Assembly: GCA_009699865.1 (NCBI GenBank) | Contig: WLNJ01000004.1 | Location: 1 to 64,000 of the forward strand | Direction: 5' to 3' | Length of the DNA: 64,000 bases | Source: Actinomycetota bacterium | GTDB taxonomy: Bacteria > Actinomycetota > Thermoleophilia > Solirubrobacterales > Solirubrobacteraceae | In this document: piece after piece, positions 36,752 to 44,518 of the stretch | How positions within the stretch are numbered: the first letter of the stretch is position 1 | How the letters are laid out: each line of letters begins with the position of its first letter | Translations under genes and position numbers: made by a program | Notes under the pieces: generated by a model | Told to the model about the DNA's origin: nothing | The model's database searches: none | The model's input: only the letters and a program-made list of their open reading frames with translations

Positions 36752-39700
36752 ATGCGCACCCGCACATTCCGCAAGTTCAGCCTCGTTCTCGCAGCGGTTC
36801 TCTCCTTCTCTGCGCTTGGGGCGGTGGGTGCCACGCCGGCTTCGGCTGACACTGCGACTTGGCTTGGCCAGTCAGGCGGCGGGCAAGTCCACGAGTGCGC
36901 GGTGCGCACGGACGGCAGGGTCAAGTGTTGGGGTTACGACAACCCTAGCGGGTACCTTGGTGGACCTCGGGACTTGGCTGCTTATCCGTTCACAGTAAAC
37001 TTTGTTACCGGCATTACTACCGCTACCAAGGTAGCTGTCGGCGGCTACAACACCTGCATCCTCCTCGCCGACACGACCGTCAAGTGCATGGGCGACAACA
37101 CAGCGGGCCAGATCGGTGACGGAACAAACATCGCCAGGAACAACACGCCGACCACAGTCACAGGCCTGAGCGGGGTCAAGGATGTTGTCACCGGTGGCTC
37201 CGTGTCTGGAGACCAACACGCCTGTGCGCTCCTGCTTGACGGCAATGTCAAGTGCTGGGGGGCTAACCGTTACGGACAGCTCGGTGACGGCACCTCAACC
37301 GACCGCTGGGTTCCGGTCAGTGTCAGTGGAGTCACCAACGCAGTCAGCATCGCAACGACTGACCAGACAGTTTGCGCAGCGCTTGCAACAGGCGCCGTCA
37401 AGTGCTGGGGGTATGGCGGCCTGGGTCTTCTAGGCAACGGTAACGGCGCCTACACGACCGCCAATTACTCGCGGACACCTGTAACAGCCAACGGTGTCAC
37501 CAATGCAGTCAGCGTCGCAACGGATTGGGTTAACCGAACGGTATGCGCGACAACTACCATCGGCGAGGCCTACTGCTGGGGTGGCGTCGCTAGCTCCGTT
37601 CCCGGGTTCAACGGGCCTGGCCCGGTCAAGATCACCGGAGTCACCGGCGCAAAGCAGTTCATCCCGGGTGGGTGCTGGATCACCTCCACCAACACCGTCA
37701 AGTGCTTCAGCAAGTTGAACAACTACGGCGAGCTGGGCGCCGGCGCTGTCTGCCAACCTTGGCCTGGCGTTACCTGCCCGGCTACAAACGCTCCAGGGGC
37801 CGTGGTCCCGAGCCTTTCCAATGTCGTGCAGCTTTCAGGCTTCGACTCGAGGCAATACTGTGCCCGGCTTGCCGACGGTTCGATCTACTGTTGGGGCGAC
37901 AACATCTACGGGATTGTTGCCAACAAGAGTGCGCCGACACCATCGGGATCCATCCAAGACCGCCAGGTACCTACACCGCTGAGGATCTTTGAACTCAGCG
38001 CGCCACCTGTCATCACATCGGCCCCGGCAACTCCGTCCAATGCGACGAGCGGCACGGTCTCCTTCTCGGCAGACGCTGCGGCCACAGCGGAATGCAAGGT
38101 GGGCACGGGCGCATGGACTGCCTGCACCAGCCCGTACTCGTACTCGGGCCTTGCCGGCGGGTCACACACCTTCTCGGTGCGTACTACCGAGACGGGCGCA
38201 AGTGCCTCACCAGAGGTCAGCACCACCTTCGCGATTGACATCACAGCTCCGGTCGCGCCGACGATCAGCGCTGGGCCGCTGGCTAACAACATCGCAATCA
38301 ACACCACCTCGGGCAGCTTGACCTTCACAGGAGAATCCGGTGCCAGGCTGGAGTGCCATCTCGACAGCGGTGCTTGGGCAACCTGCACCAGTCCGTTCGC
38401 GTTCAGTGGACTGGCAGACGGAGCTCACACATTCGGCGTTCGTGCGATTGACGCGGTAGGCAATGTTGGTGCCGTAACTACCCGCAGTTGGACGGTTGAC
38501 ACGACAGTCGCCCCGCCTGTTATCACGCAGAAGCCACCAGTGTTGGGGCCGGGTGGCGTTGCGCAGTTCCGCTTCACTGGCGAAGCTGTCAGCTCCTACC
38601 AGTGCTCAATCGACAACGGTGTTACCTACCAAGCCTGCGGCACAAACACCAGCAACTACTGGATGAATTACTACTTCAACGGCACCGGCGGTACGTACAC
38701 TTTCCTTGTCAAGCAGAAGGACCAGGCAGGAAACGTAAGCGAGCCCGCCAGCTGGACTTTCACCCTTGACAGTCTCGCCCCGGTCGCACCGGTAATCACC
38801 AGTGGCCCGGATGCCGTGACAAGCAGCACCACCGCCACCTTCACCTTCACCGGCGAGGAGGGAGCAACCTTTGAGTGTCACGTTGACGGCGGGCAATACT
38901 CACCTGGCACGGCCTGCACCAGCCCGGTCACTTACTCGAATGTGCGCCCCGGTTTCCACACGTTCTACGTGACTCAAAAGGACGCCGCCGGCAACATCGG
39001 CTGGACGGCTGCTTCGCGGTCGTGGACAGTTGGCTCAGTCAATCCGCCACTCATCAGCAGCGTGCCGATCGGCACCGTCGGCGACACGTCGGCCTCGGTC
39101 TTGTTTTCAATTGGTGCCGGCAACACGGCTATCTGTTCAGTGGATGGGGCTGCCTATGCCCCGTGCACCAGCCCGCTTGCATTGACAGGACTTGCAGACG
39201 GGGTTCACAGAGTGCAGATCAAGCAGGTAAGCCCAACCCTTGGAACAAGTAACCCTGTGACTGCCAGCTGGACAGTTGACAACACAGCCCCGTTGGAGCC
39301 CCACGTCACAAAGGTTCCCGCTGACCCGAGTAACAGCTCCTCGGCTTCGATCGAGTTCACAGGCGAGGCAGGATCAACCTTTGAGTGCCAGCTTGACGGC
39401 GGCACCTGGGGCGCCTGCACCAGCCCGTTTACGACCTCGGGTCTTTCTGAGGGTGACCACAACATGAAGGTCAGGGCGATTGACGCGGTCGGGCACGAGA
39501 GTCCTGAATCGGAGGTCGACTGGATTGTTGACCTCACTGCGCCTGACGCTCCTGCAATCACTGCGCATCCGGCAACACTTGCCAACAGTGCAACGGCCGA
39601 CTTCTCGTTCACTCCGGAGGAAGGCGCGACGACTGAGTGCCAGATCGACGGCGGTGTTTGGACTGCCTGCACGGCACCCGCTTCTTACAGTGGCCTCACC

Positions 39701-41407
39701 GATGGGGACCACACCTTCTCAGTGCGGCAAACTGACGCCGCGGGCAATGTCAGTGACCAGTCCGATTTCGCATGGGCGGTCGACACAACTGCACCTGCCG
39801 CTGCCACGATCACCTCGCCTGCTGACGGATCGACCACGGCCAGCAACGCAGTCACCTTTGACCAAGTTGAGGGCTTGACCTACAAGTGCCAGATCAATAC
39901 TGGTGACATTGTTGACTGCACGAGCCCACTTGACTTGAGCAACACCCAGGATGGTGAGGTGACGGTCAAGATCTGGGCGGTTGATCCTGCTGGCAACGAA
40001 AGCCCTCTTTCTGAGGTCGCCTTCACCCTCGACACAACTGCGCCTGCTGCACCGATGATCGGTGGCATTCCAGGTAACGGCACAACCGATTACACGGCAA
40101 GCCTGACTCTGGACGGAGCAGGCGAAGGTGAGGAGTACCAATGCTCAATCAACGGGGGCGCATGGGCAACCTGCGCCAGCCCACTGGAGCTGAGCGGACT
40201 GACCGACGGCCCGCAGAGCGTCAAGGTCCGCATCGTTGATGCTGCCGGCAATGTCGGCGCAGAGACTGAGGCCAAGTGGTCAATCGGCCTGTTCGTAACT
40301 GATCCAGTTGTTACCTCTCCGGCTTCTGGTGATGTCACTGCTGACAGTGCCATCGAGTTCACAGTCCAGGCAGACACGACGACGACCTGCTCGCTCGACG
40401 GCTCACCGCCGTTTGCCTGCAGCAGCCCATACGACACATCAGGGCTGCCAGAGGGCGTCCACACACTGGACATCACCTCAACTGACGCTGATGGTCACTA
40501 TGCGACCACCCATTTCGAGTGGACGATTGATCGCAGCGCGCCAGGCACGCCGGAGATTGCCAATGTCCCACCAAGCGGCACTCCCGATCCGACGGCCGTA
40601 TTGGACCTCAATGGTGCGAACCCAGGCGACACCTACGAGTGCTCAGTCAATGGTGCTGACTACGCCACCTGTGCTGACCCGCTCAACCTGAGTGGACTCG
40701 GCGATGGTCTCAATACCGTGACCGCACGGCTTAAGGATCAGGCCGGCAACATCGGCCAGCCTTCACAGGCGATGTGGCTGATCGGCGACAAGATGGTTAT
40801 GCCGCCAGCTGGCGAGACGGGCACAATGACCCTGAGCGGCCCAGCGTCGTTCAATTTCGGGTCGCCTGCCGTTCAGACGTTCGGTCTTTCGACCTTCAGC
40901 TTCAACACGGCCTGGCCCGCCGGTGCGAGGACAGTCGTGGTGTCGAACTCGCGGACGTTCGCCAACTCGAAGCATTTCCCCGTCTACAGCACTTCGCCGT
41001 GGGGTAACCCTGTCGCGAAGCCGGGCACCTTTGGTTCCCGCACTGTGTACTTCAAGTACATCGGCAGCGGAATTGACCAAACTCAGGTCTACACCACCAC
41101 CTACCGTTGGGACCGGGCGGCTCCGTACGTCGTCATGGCTGCCCGCAAGCACCTGCTTGGTTACAAGCCGGACGCTTGGAAGGTCCGCCTTACAGGTAAG
41201 GACCGTGGGCCAGCTGGCATTGACAAGGTCCAGTTCTGGATGCGTAAGGACAAGATGCCCAAGGCTGCACCAATTCAAGGCGCCTGGCATTCAGGCTACG
41301 TAACCAATTGGGCCCCAGTCGTAACGGTGCCTGGTGGATTCCAGCCAAACTGGGTCCGCGCTTCGGACCAGGCGGGTAACTGGTCTCGCTGGTACCTCAT
41401 CAAGTAG
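36752..41407 (+). CDS. Giant secreted protein: RCC1-like propeller plus eleven Ig-like repeats
   Basis: The product has 1551 residues. The signal peptide ends near TPASA|DT. Residues about 45-400 hold seven copies of a cysteine pair spaced Cx9C, most followed by WG (for example CAVRTDGRVKCWG, CALLLDGNVKCWG, CARLADGSIYCWG). Linkers such as GQLGDGTSTDRWVPV are typical of RCC1/ATS1 propellers, so this is a likely seven-bladed propeller. From about residue 416 to 1350 there are eleven repeats of about 84 residues, each with an 'EC..DGG.W..CTSP' pair, 'SGL.DG.HTF.VR..DAAGN' and 'W.VD.TAP..P'. They look like bacterial Ig-like or FN3-like beta sandwiches. A distinct C-terminal region of about 200 residues, rich in Trp and aromatic residues, ends RWYLIK. 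No cell-wall anchor is seen. A strong terminator follows, so it is probably transcribed alone. Confidence 0.92.
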   Translation: MRTRTFRKFSLVLAAVLSFSALGAVGATPASADTATWLGQSGGGQVHECAVRTDGRVKCWGYDNPSGYLGGPRDLAAYPFTVNFVTGITTATKVAVGGYNTCILLADTTVKCMGDNTAGQIGDGTNIARNNTPTTVTGLSGVKDVVTGGSVSGDQHACALLLDGNVKCWGANRYGQLGDGTSTDRWVPVSVSGVTNAVSIATTDQTVCAALATGAVKCWGYGGLGLLGNGNGAYTTANYSRTPVTANGVTNAVSVATDWVNRTVCATTTIGEAYCWGGVASSVPGFNGPGPVKITGVTGAKQFIPGGCWITSTNTVKCFSKLNNYGELGAGAVCQPWPGVTCPATNAPGAVVPSLSNVVQLSGFDSRQYCARLADGSIYCWGDNIYGIVANKSAPTPSGSIQDRQVPTPLRIFELSAPPVITSAPATPSNATSGTVSFSADAAATAECKVGTGAWTACTSPYSYSGLAGGSHTFSVRTTETGASASPEVSTTFAIDITAPVAPTISAGPLANNIAINTTSGSLTFTGESGARLECHLDSGAWATCTSPFAFSGLADGAHTFGVRAIDAVGNVGAVTTRSWTVDTTVAPPVITQKPPVLGPGGVAQFRFTGEAVSSYQCSIDNGVTYQACGTNTSNYWMNYYFNGTGGTYTFLVKQKDQAGNVSEPASWTFTLDSLAPVAPVITSGPDAVTSSTTATFTFTGEEGATFECHVDGGQYSPGTACTSPVTYSNVRPGFHTFYVTQKDAAGNIGWTAASRSWTVGSVNPPLISSVPIGTVGDTSASVLFSIGAGNTAICSVDGAAYAPCTSPLALTGLADGVHRVQIKQVSPTLGTSNPVTASWTVDNTAPLEPHVTKVPADPSNSSSASIEFTGEAGSTFECQLDGGTWGACTSPFTTSGLSEGDHNMKVRAIDAVGHESPESEVDWIVDLTAPDAPAITAHPATLANSATADFSFTPEEGATTECQIDGGVWTACTAPASYSGLTDGDHTFSVRQTDAAGNVSDQSDFAWAVDTTAPAAATITSPADGSTTASNAVTFDQVEGLTYKCQINTGDIVDCTSPLDLSNTQDGEVTVKIWAVDPAGNESPLSEVAFTLDTTAPAAPMIGGIPGNGTTDYTASLTLDGAGEGEEYQCSINGGAWATCASPLELSGLTDGPQSVKVRIVDAAGNVGAETEAKWSIGLFVTDPVVTSPASGDVTADSAIEFTVQADTTTTCSLDGSPPFACSSPYDTSGLPEGVHTLDITSTDADGHYATTHFEWTIDRSAPGTPEIANVPPSGTPDPTAVLDLNGANPGDTYECSVNGADYATCADPLNLSGLGDGLNTVTARLKDQAGNIGQPSQAMWLIGDKMVMPPAGETGTMTLSGPASFNFGSPAVQTFGLSTFSFNTAWPAGARTVVVSNSRTFANSKHFPVYSTSPWGNPVAKPGTFGSRTVYFKYIGSGIDQTQVYTTTYRWDRAAPYVVMAARKHLLGYKPDAWKVRLTGKDRGPAGIDKVQFWMRKDKMPKAAPIQGAWHSGYVTNWAPVVTVPGGFQPNWVRASDQAGNWSRWYLIK
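38000..40800 (+). repeat. Eleven tandem repeats of about 250 bp encoding 84-residue Ig-like modules
   Basis: The protein-level period is about 83-86 residues, set by the recurring VDxTAPxxP boundary and the paired cysteines. The DNA copies are well diverged, so the array is recognised mainly in translation. Repeat 3 (near 38515-38790) is the most divergent and has an insertion with NYWMNYYF between the conserved cysteine and the HTF-type strand. Repeat 8 (near 39800-40045) keeps the cysteines but loses the DGG turn. Confidence 0.8.
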
Positions 41408-41432
41408 GCGCTAGCGACCAAACATTGGGCTT

Positions 41433-41471
41433 AAAAAACGCCGGTCTCCCGAACAGAGAGGCCGGCGTTTT
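41433..41471 (+). terminator. Rho-independent terminator after the RCC1/Ig gene
   Basis: AAAACGCCGG (41435-41444) pairs with CCGGCGTTTT (41462-41471). The intervening segment contains a weaker TCTC/GAGA continuation. The stem ends in a T-run on the 3' side and has A's on the 5' side, so it could also work in the other direction. It sits 25 bases after the stop codon. Confidence 0.85.
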
Positions 41472-41498
41472 GCGCCTGGGGAAAGTAGAGTCCCCGGG

Positions 41499-42593
41499 GT
41501 GCCAACACCGATCGCGCCAGATGACATTGTCCTGACCCACTCTGAGGGCGCGGACAACGACCGCGAGCCGCTCGTTGTCCTTGAGCCATTGGCAGAGTTC
41601 CTTGACTCCAACAACTTTGCCCCCGGAAGCGGGCTTCCCAACCTTGAGCCAGTCGGCGATGGCCATTCCAACATTACCTACCTCCTCAAGCGGGGCGACC
41701 GCACTGCTGTTCTCCGCCGTCCTCCCCGGGGACCGCTGCCGCCGACGGCTCACAATGTGCTGCGGGAAGCGAGGCTTCTCTCCGCCCTTGAGGGGACGAT
41801 CGCTAGGACACCAAAGGTGTTTGCTTCCTGCAGCGACCATGCGGTGATCGGCTCTGACTTTTACGTAATGGAGTGCGTTGATGGGGATGTAATTCTTGAC
41901 ACCGTCCCAGAGGGCCTCAACACACCGGAGGAGCATCGCCGGATTGGCGACGAGCTTGTGGATGCCCTTGTAGAGGTGCATTCCGTGGATTGGGAAGCTG
42001 CGGGTCTTGAGGGCTTCGGCAAGCCAACCGGCTACCTTGAGCGCCAAGTCAGCCGCTTCCTTGGGCTATGGGATCACAACAAGACCCGCGAGATCGCTGC
42101 CGTCGAACAGGTTGGTCAGTGGTTGAGGGAGAACCTTCCCGAATCCGGTCCCGCGACGATTGTCCACGGGGACTACCGGCTTGGAAACACAATGTACGCC
42201 CATGGCGCTCCAGCCCGCTTGGTTTCAATCTTTGACTGGGAGATGGCGACAATCGGTGACCCGCTGGCTGATGTTGGCTACCTATGCACGCTCTGGAGTG
42301 ACCGGGCCGACCCGGACCGCGGGATGTTTGAACTCGGCGCAGTTACGCGCAATGAGGGGTTCGCCTCACGGGCTGACCTGGTGTCACGCTATGAGGAGAA
42401 GAGCGGTCGGTCCATGCACAACCTCAACTGGTACACGGCTTTAGCCATCTGGAAGGCCGTCGTGTTCATGGAGGGCAACTACAAGCGCGCGAGCTCAGGC
42501 TCCAGTGACGATGAGTTCCTCAAGGGCTTTGGCGATGGGGTTGTCCAACTTGCACAGCGAGCATTGGATATCTCTGAGGGTGCCAGTGTCTGA
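41499..42593 (+). CDS. Phosphotransferase-family (APH / ACAD10-like) protein
   Basis: The product has 364 residues from a GTG at 41499. It has a kinase-like fold: an N-lobe with GDGHSNITYLL and RTAVLRRPPRGPLPPTAHN, a catalytic loop TIVHGDYRLGN, and the metal-binding SIFDWEMATIGDPLADVG. The LRRPPRGPLPPTAH segment is characteristic of the ACAD10/ACAD11-type phosphotransferases, which work together with acyl-CoA dehydrogenases on hydroxylated fatty acyl-CoAs, rather than of antibiotic-resistance kinases. No acyl-CoA dehydrogenase is adjacent. The HAD gene that follows overlaps it by 8 bases. In animal ACAD10 a HAD domain is fused to the same kinase domain, so this gene pair is notable. Confidence 0.9.
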   Translation: MPTPIAPDDIVLTHSEGADNDREPLVVLEPLAEFLDSNNFAPGSGLPNLEPVGDGHSNITYLLKRGDRTAVLRRPPRGPLPPTAHNVLREARLLSALEGTIARTPKVFASCSDHAVIGSDFYVMECVDGDVILDTVPEGLNTPEEHRRIGDELVDALVEVHSVDWEAAGLEGFGKPTGYLERQVSRFLGLWDHNKTREIAAVEQVGQWLRENLPESGPATIVHGDYRLGNTMYAHGAPARLVSIFDWEMATIGDPLADVGYLCTLWSDRADPDRGMFELGAVTRNEGFASRADLVSRYEEKSGRSMHNLNWYTALAIWKAVVFMEGNYKRASSGSSDDEFLKGFGDGVVQLAQRALDISEGASV

Positions 42594-43200
42594 GCAGAAG
42601 ACAGCACTCCTCGTTGACTGGGGCGGGGTCATGACGACCGACCTGTTCGCCTCGTTCCGCGCCTTCTGTGAGGAGAACGATGTTGATGCCGAGGCGATCG
42701 GAACTGCTTTCAGGACTGACCCTGAGGCCCAGTCGCTCCTCTTTGACCTTGAGCGTGGACTGATCGACGAATCTGAGTTTGAGCCCCACTTCGCCCAGCT
42801 GATCGGCGTTGAACCGGAGGGATTGATTGACGGGCTGTTCGGGCTGGTCGGCCCTGACGACGCAATGATTGACGCGGTCCGCACAGTCCGCGATAGCGGC
42901 ATCCGCACCGGGCTTGTCTCCAACTCATGGGGGACCCGTCGTTACCCACAGCACCTTCTGGATGAACTGTTTGATGGGGTTGTGATCTCCGGCCATGAGG
43001 GAATGCGCAAGCCTGCCCCGGAGATCTACCTGCTTGGGGCTGAGCGCGCAGGCGTCGAGCCTGCCGAATGTGTCTTCGTGGACGACCTGCACTTCAACCT
43101 TGACCCTGCCCGCGAGCTCGGCATGGCTGCCATTCATCACACCGACGCTTCCGAGACGATCATTGAGCTAGAGCAACTGCTTGGAGTGAAGCTGAGGTGA
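42586..43200 (+). CDS. HAD-family hydrolase (ACAD10/epoxide-hydrolase N-domain-like)
   Basis: The product has 204 residues from the GTG at 42586; the frame opens at 42505 inside the kinase gene. It has a HAD core with motif I LLVDWGGVMTTDL (the second position is Gly instead of the usual Asp), motif II GLVSNSWG, the lysine in MRKPAPEIY, and motif III VFVDDLHFNLDPA. The WGGVM variant is typical of the HAD group related to the N-terminal domain of soluble epoxide hydrolase and ACAD10. The missing second Asp may reduce or change phosphatase activity. It overlaps the phosphotransferase upstream and a lipoprotein downstream. Confidence 0.87.
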   Translation: MSEQKTALLVDWGGVMTTDLFASFRAFCEENDVDAEAIGTAFRTDPEAQSLLFDLERGLIDESEFEPHFAQLIGVEPEGLIDGLFGLVGPDDAMIDAVRTVRDSGIRTGLVSNSWGTRRYPQHLLDELFDGVVISGHEGMRKPAPEIYLLGAERAGVEPAECVFVDDLHFNLDPARELGMAAIHHTDASETIIELEQLLGVKLR

Positions 43201-43649
43201 CTTACCGCCGGATTGCCCTGGGCATCGCGGCGATCATGCTGGCAACGGCTGGCATGGGGTGTGGGAGCAACACGCTCGACTCAGGCGAGCTCCACGACAA
43301 GGTCTCCGGTGCCTGTGATGTCGCCCATAAGGCGCTGACCCTGGTCGCGGATCCCAGCGGCGCCGACCAAGTGCGTCCTTTCCTGAACCAGTCATCGGCG
43401 ATCAGCAACCAGCTGACCCGGAGCCTGAAGGCCCTCAAGCCACCGTCTGACACCCAAGCCAGCTACGGACTTGCAGTCCAACTGGTGGGCGAGCAGGCCG
43501 CCATCCTTTCAAAGGGTGCCAAGGACCTAACCCTTGGCGGGGATCCAGTGATCGTCATGCGTAGCGTTGCGGACCAGACCACGGAGATCGCTCAGCGCGA
43601 GCGCGTGACGTGGGAATCGCTTGGCATTGACGCTTGCGCCAACCGCTGA
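43197..43649 (+). CDS. Putative lipoprotein, unknown function
   Basis: The product has 150 residues, from a GTG that overlaps the HAD stop codon (GTGA). The leader MTYRRIALGIAAIMLATAGMGCGS has a lipobox-like ending with the Cys at about residue 22. The mature part is largely helical (HDKVSGACDVAHKAL, QSSAISNQLTRSLKALKPPSD, QTTEIAQRERVTW) and has two cysteines that could pair. The pattern 'L...KPP.....Y' is common in secreted helical-bundle proteins of actinobacteria. No enzymatic motif is seen. Confidence 0.75.
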   Translation: MTYRRIALGIAAIMLATAGMGCGSNTLDSGELHDKVSGACDVAHKALTLVADPSGADQVRPFLNQSSAISNQLTRSLKALKPPSDTQASYGLAVQLVGEQAAILSKGAKDLTLGGDPVIVMRSVADQTTEIAQRERVTWESLGIDACANR

Positions 43650-43663
43650 GCCCGAGGGCTCGC

Positions 43664-44506
43664 TCAGACGGCGATCAACGCGACGCCTGCGAGTGCAACA
43701 CCGACGCCAATCGCTTGGTGTCGCTCCAGAGTCTCGTTGAGAGTTGCTCGCGCTAAGAGCACAGTCGTGACTGGATAGAGCGAAGCCAGGACGCCGACCA
43801 TCGACATCATGCCGTGCTGGCGGAATGCGTAGATGTAGAGAGCGTTGGCCGTTGTGTCAAAGACGCCGACGGCAATCATTGGCCACAGGCCTCTCATCTG
43901 GCTGCGCCCCATCTGCCCCATGACCAGCGCCAGCGGCAATGTAATGGCGCTTGTTGCGATTCGGTCAGCCACAAGGACCGGCATGGCCCCACCAGGTGCG
44001 GCATAGCCGAGAAACACCAAGCCGGTGCCCAGTGCGACTGCACTGAACAGAGCAAGGGTTACTGACTCTTTGAACTTCTCTCGCGGTACATGGGCGTGGG
44101 AGGGCTCCCTAGCGGCCAGCAATGCCCCCAGGAGCGCTATGCCGGCGCCCACAAGCTGAAGGGTGTGGGGACTATCACCACGGACCATTCCCCAGACAAA
44201 TGGAACGCCGGCGGCAAGGGCACTGATTGGTGCTGCGATGCTCATGATGCCAATCGACAATGCTCTGTAAAGGGCCAGCAGGCCGAAGCCACCACAGACG
44301 CCAGCTCCCATGGAGTACCAGAGCGGAGCACCTGTGGGCAGGTGCTGGCCAAGCGCCAGCATCAGCAGGGTGCCAAGCAGGAGACTGGAGACCTGCGAGA
44401 CGGCAGCAACCGTCAGGACAGGGCGCGACCGCCCAAGGTAGCCGGCGAGAAAGTCACCAGCCCCCCAGACAATCGACGATGACGCTGCAAACGCGAGCGC
44501 GAGCAG
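43664..44506 (-). CDS. EamA/DMT-family transporter with non-standard start
   Basis: This is a membrane protein of about 280 residues with about ten TM segments, the usual size of EamA permeases. The first ATG in the frame (44362) falls inside TM2 and would remove the conserved first helix. Upstream codons read LLALAFAASSSIVWGAGDFLAGYLGRS, plainly EamA TM1, back to an in-frame TAG shortly before. The only candidates for a start there are CTG at 44506, which has AGGGAG 5 bases before it, or GTA/ATT. I therefore place the start at the CTG. EamA proteins export small metabolites or act as drug/metabolite permeases. The gene follows the aldehyde dehydrogenase stop by 12 bases, so it is probably in the same operon. 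Confidence 0.75.
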   Translation of the reverse strand: MLALAFAASSSIVWGAGDFLAGYLGRSRPVLTVAAVSQVSSLLLGTLLMLALGQHLPTGAPLWYSMGAGVCGGFGLLALYRALSIGIMSIAAPISALAAGVPFVWGMVRGDSPHTLQLVGAGIALLGALLAAREPSHAHVPREKFKESVTLALFSAVALGTGLVFLGYAAPGGAMPVLVADRIATSAITLPLALVMGQMGRSQMRGLWPMIAVGVFDTTANALYIYAFRQHGMMSMVGVLASLYPVTTVLLARATLNETLERHQAIGVGVALAGVALIAV

Positions 44507-44518
44507 CGGTACTCCCTA

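Noticed and set aside
41499-42593. Antibiotic-resistance aminoglycoside phosphotransferase
   Set aside because: The LRRPPRGPLPPTAH segment and the neighbouring HAD point to the ACAD10/11 type instead.
43664-44362. DMT transporter started at the first ATG
   Set aside because: That start removes the conserved first helix and leaves 232 residues, too short for the family.
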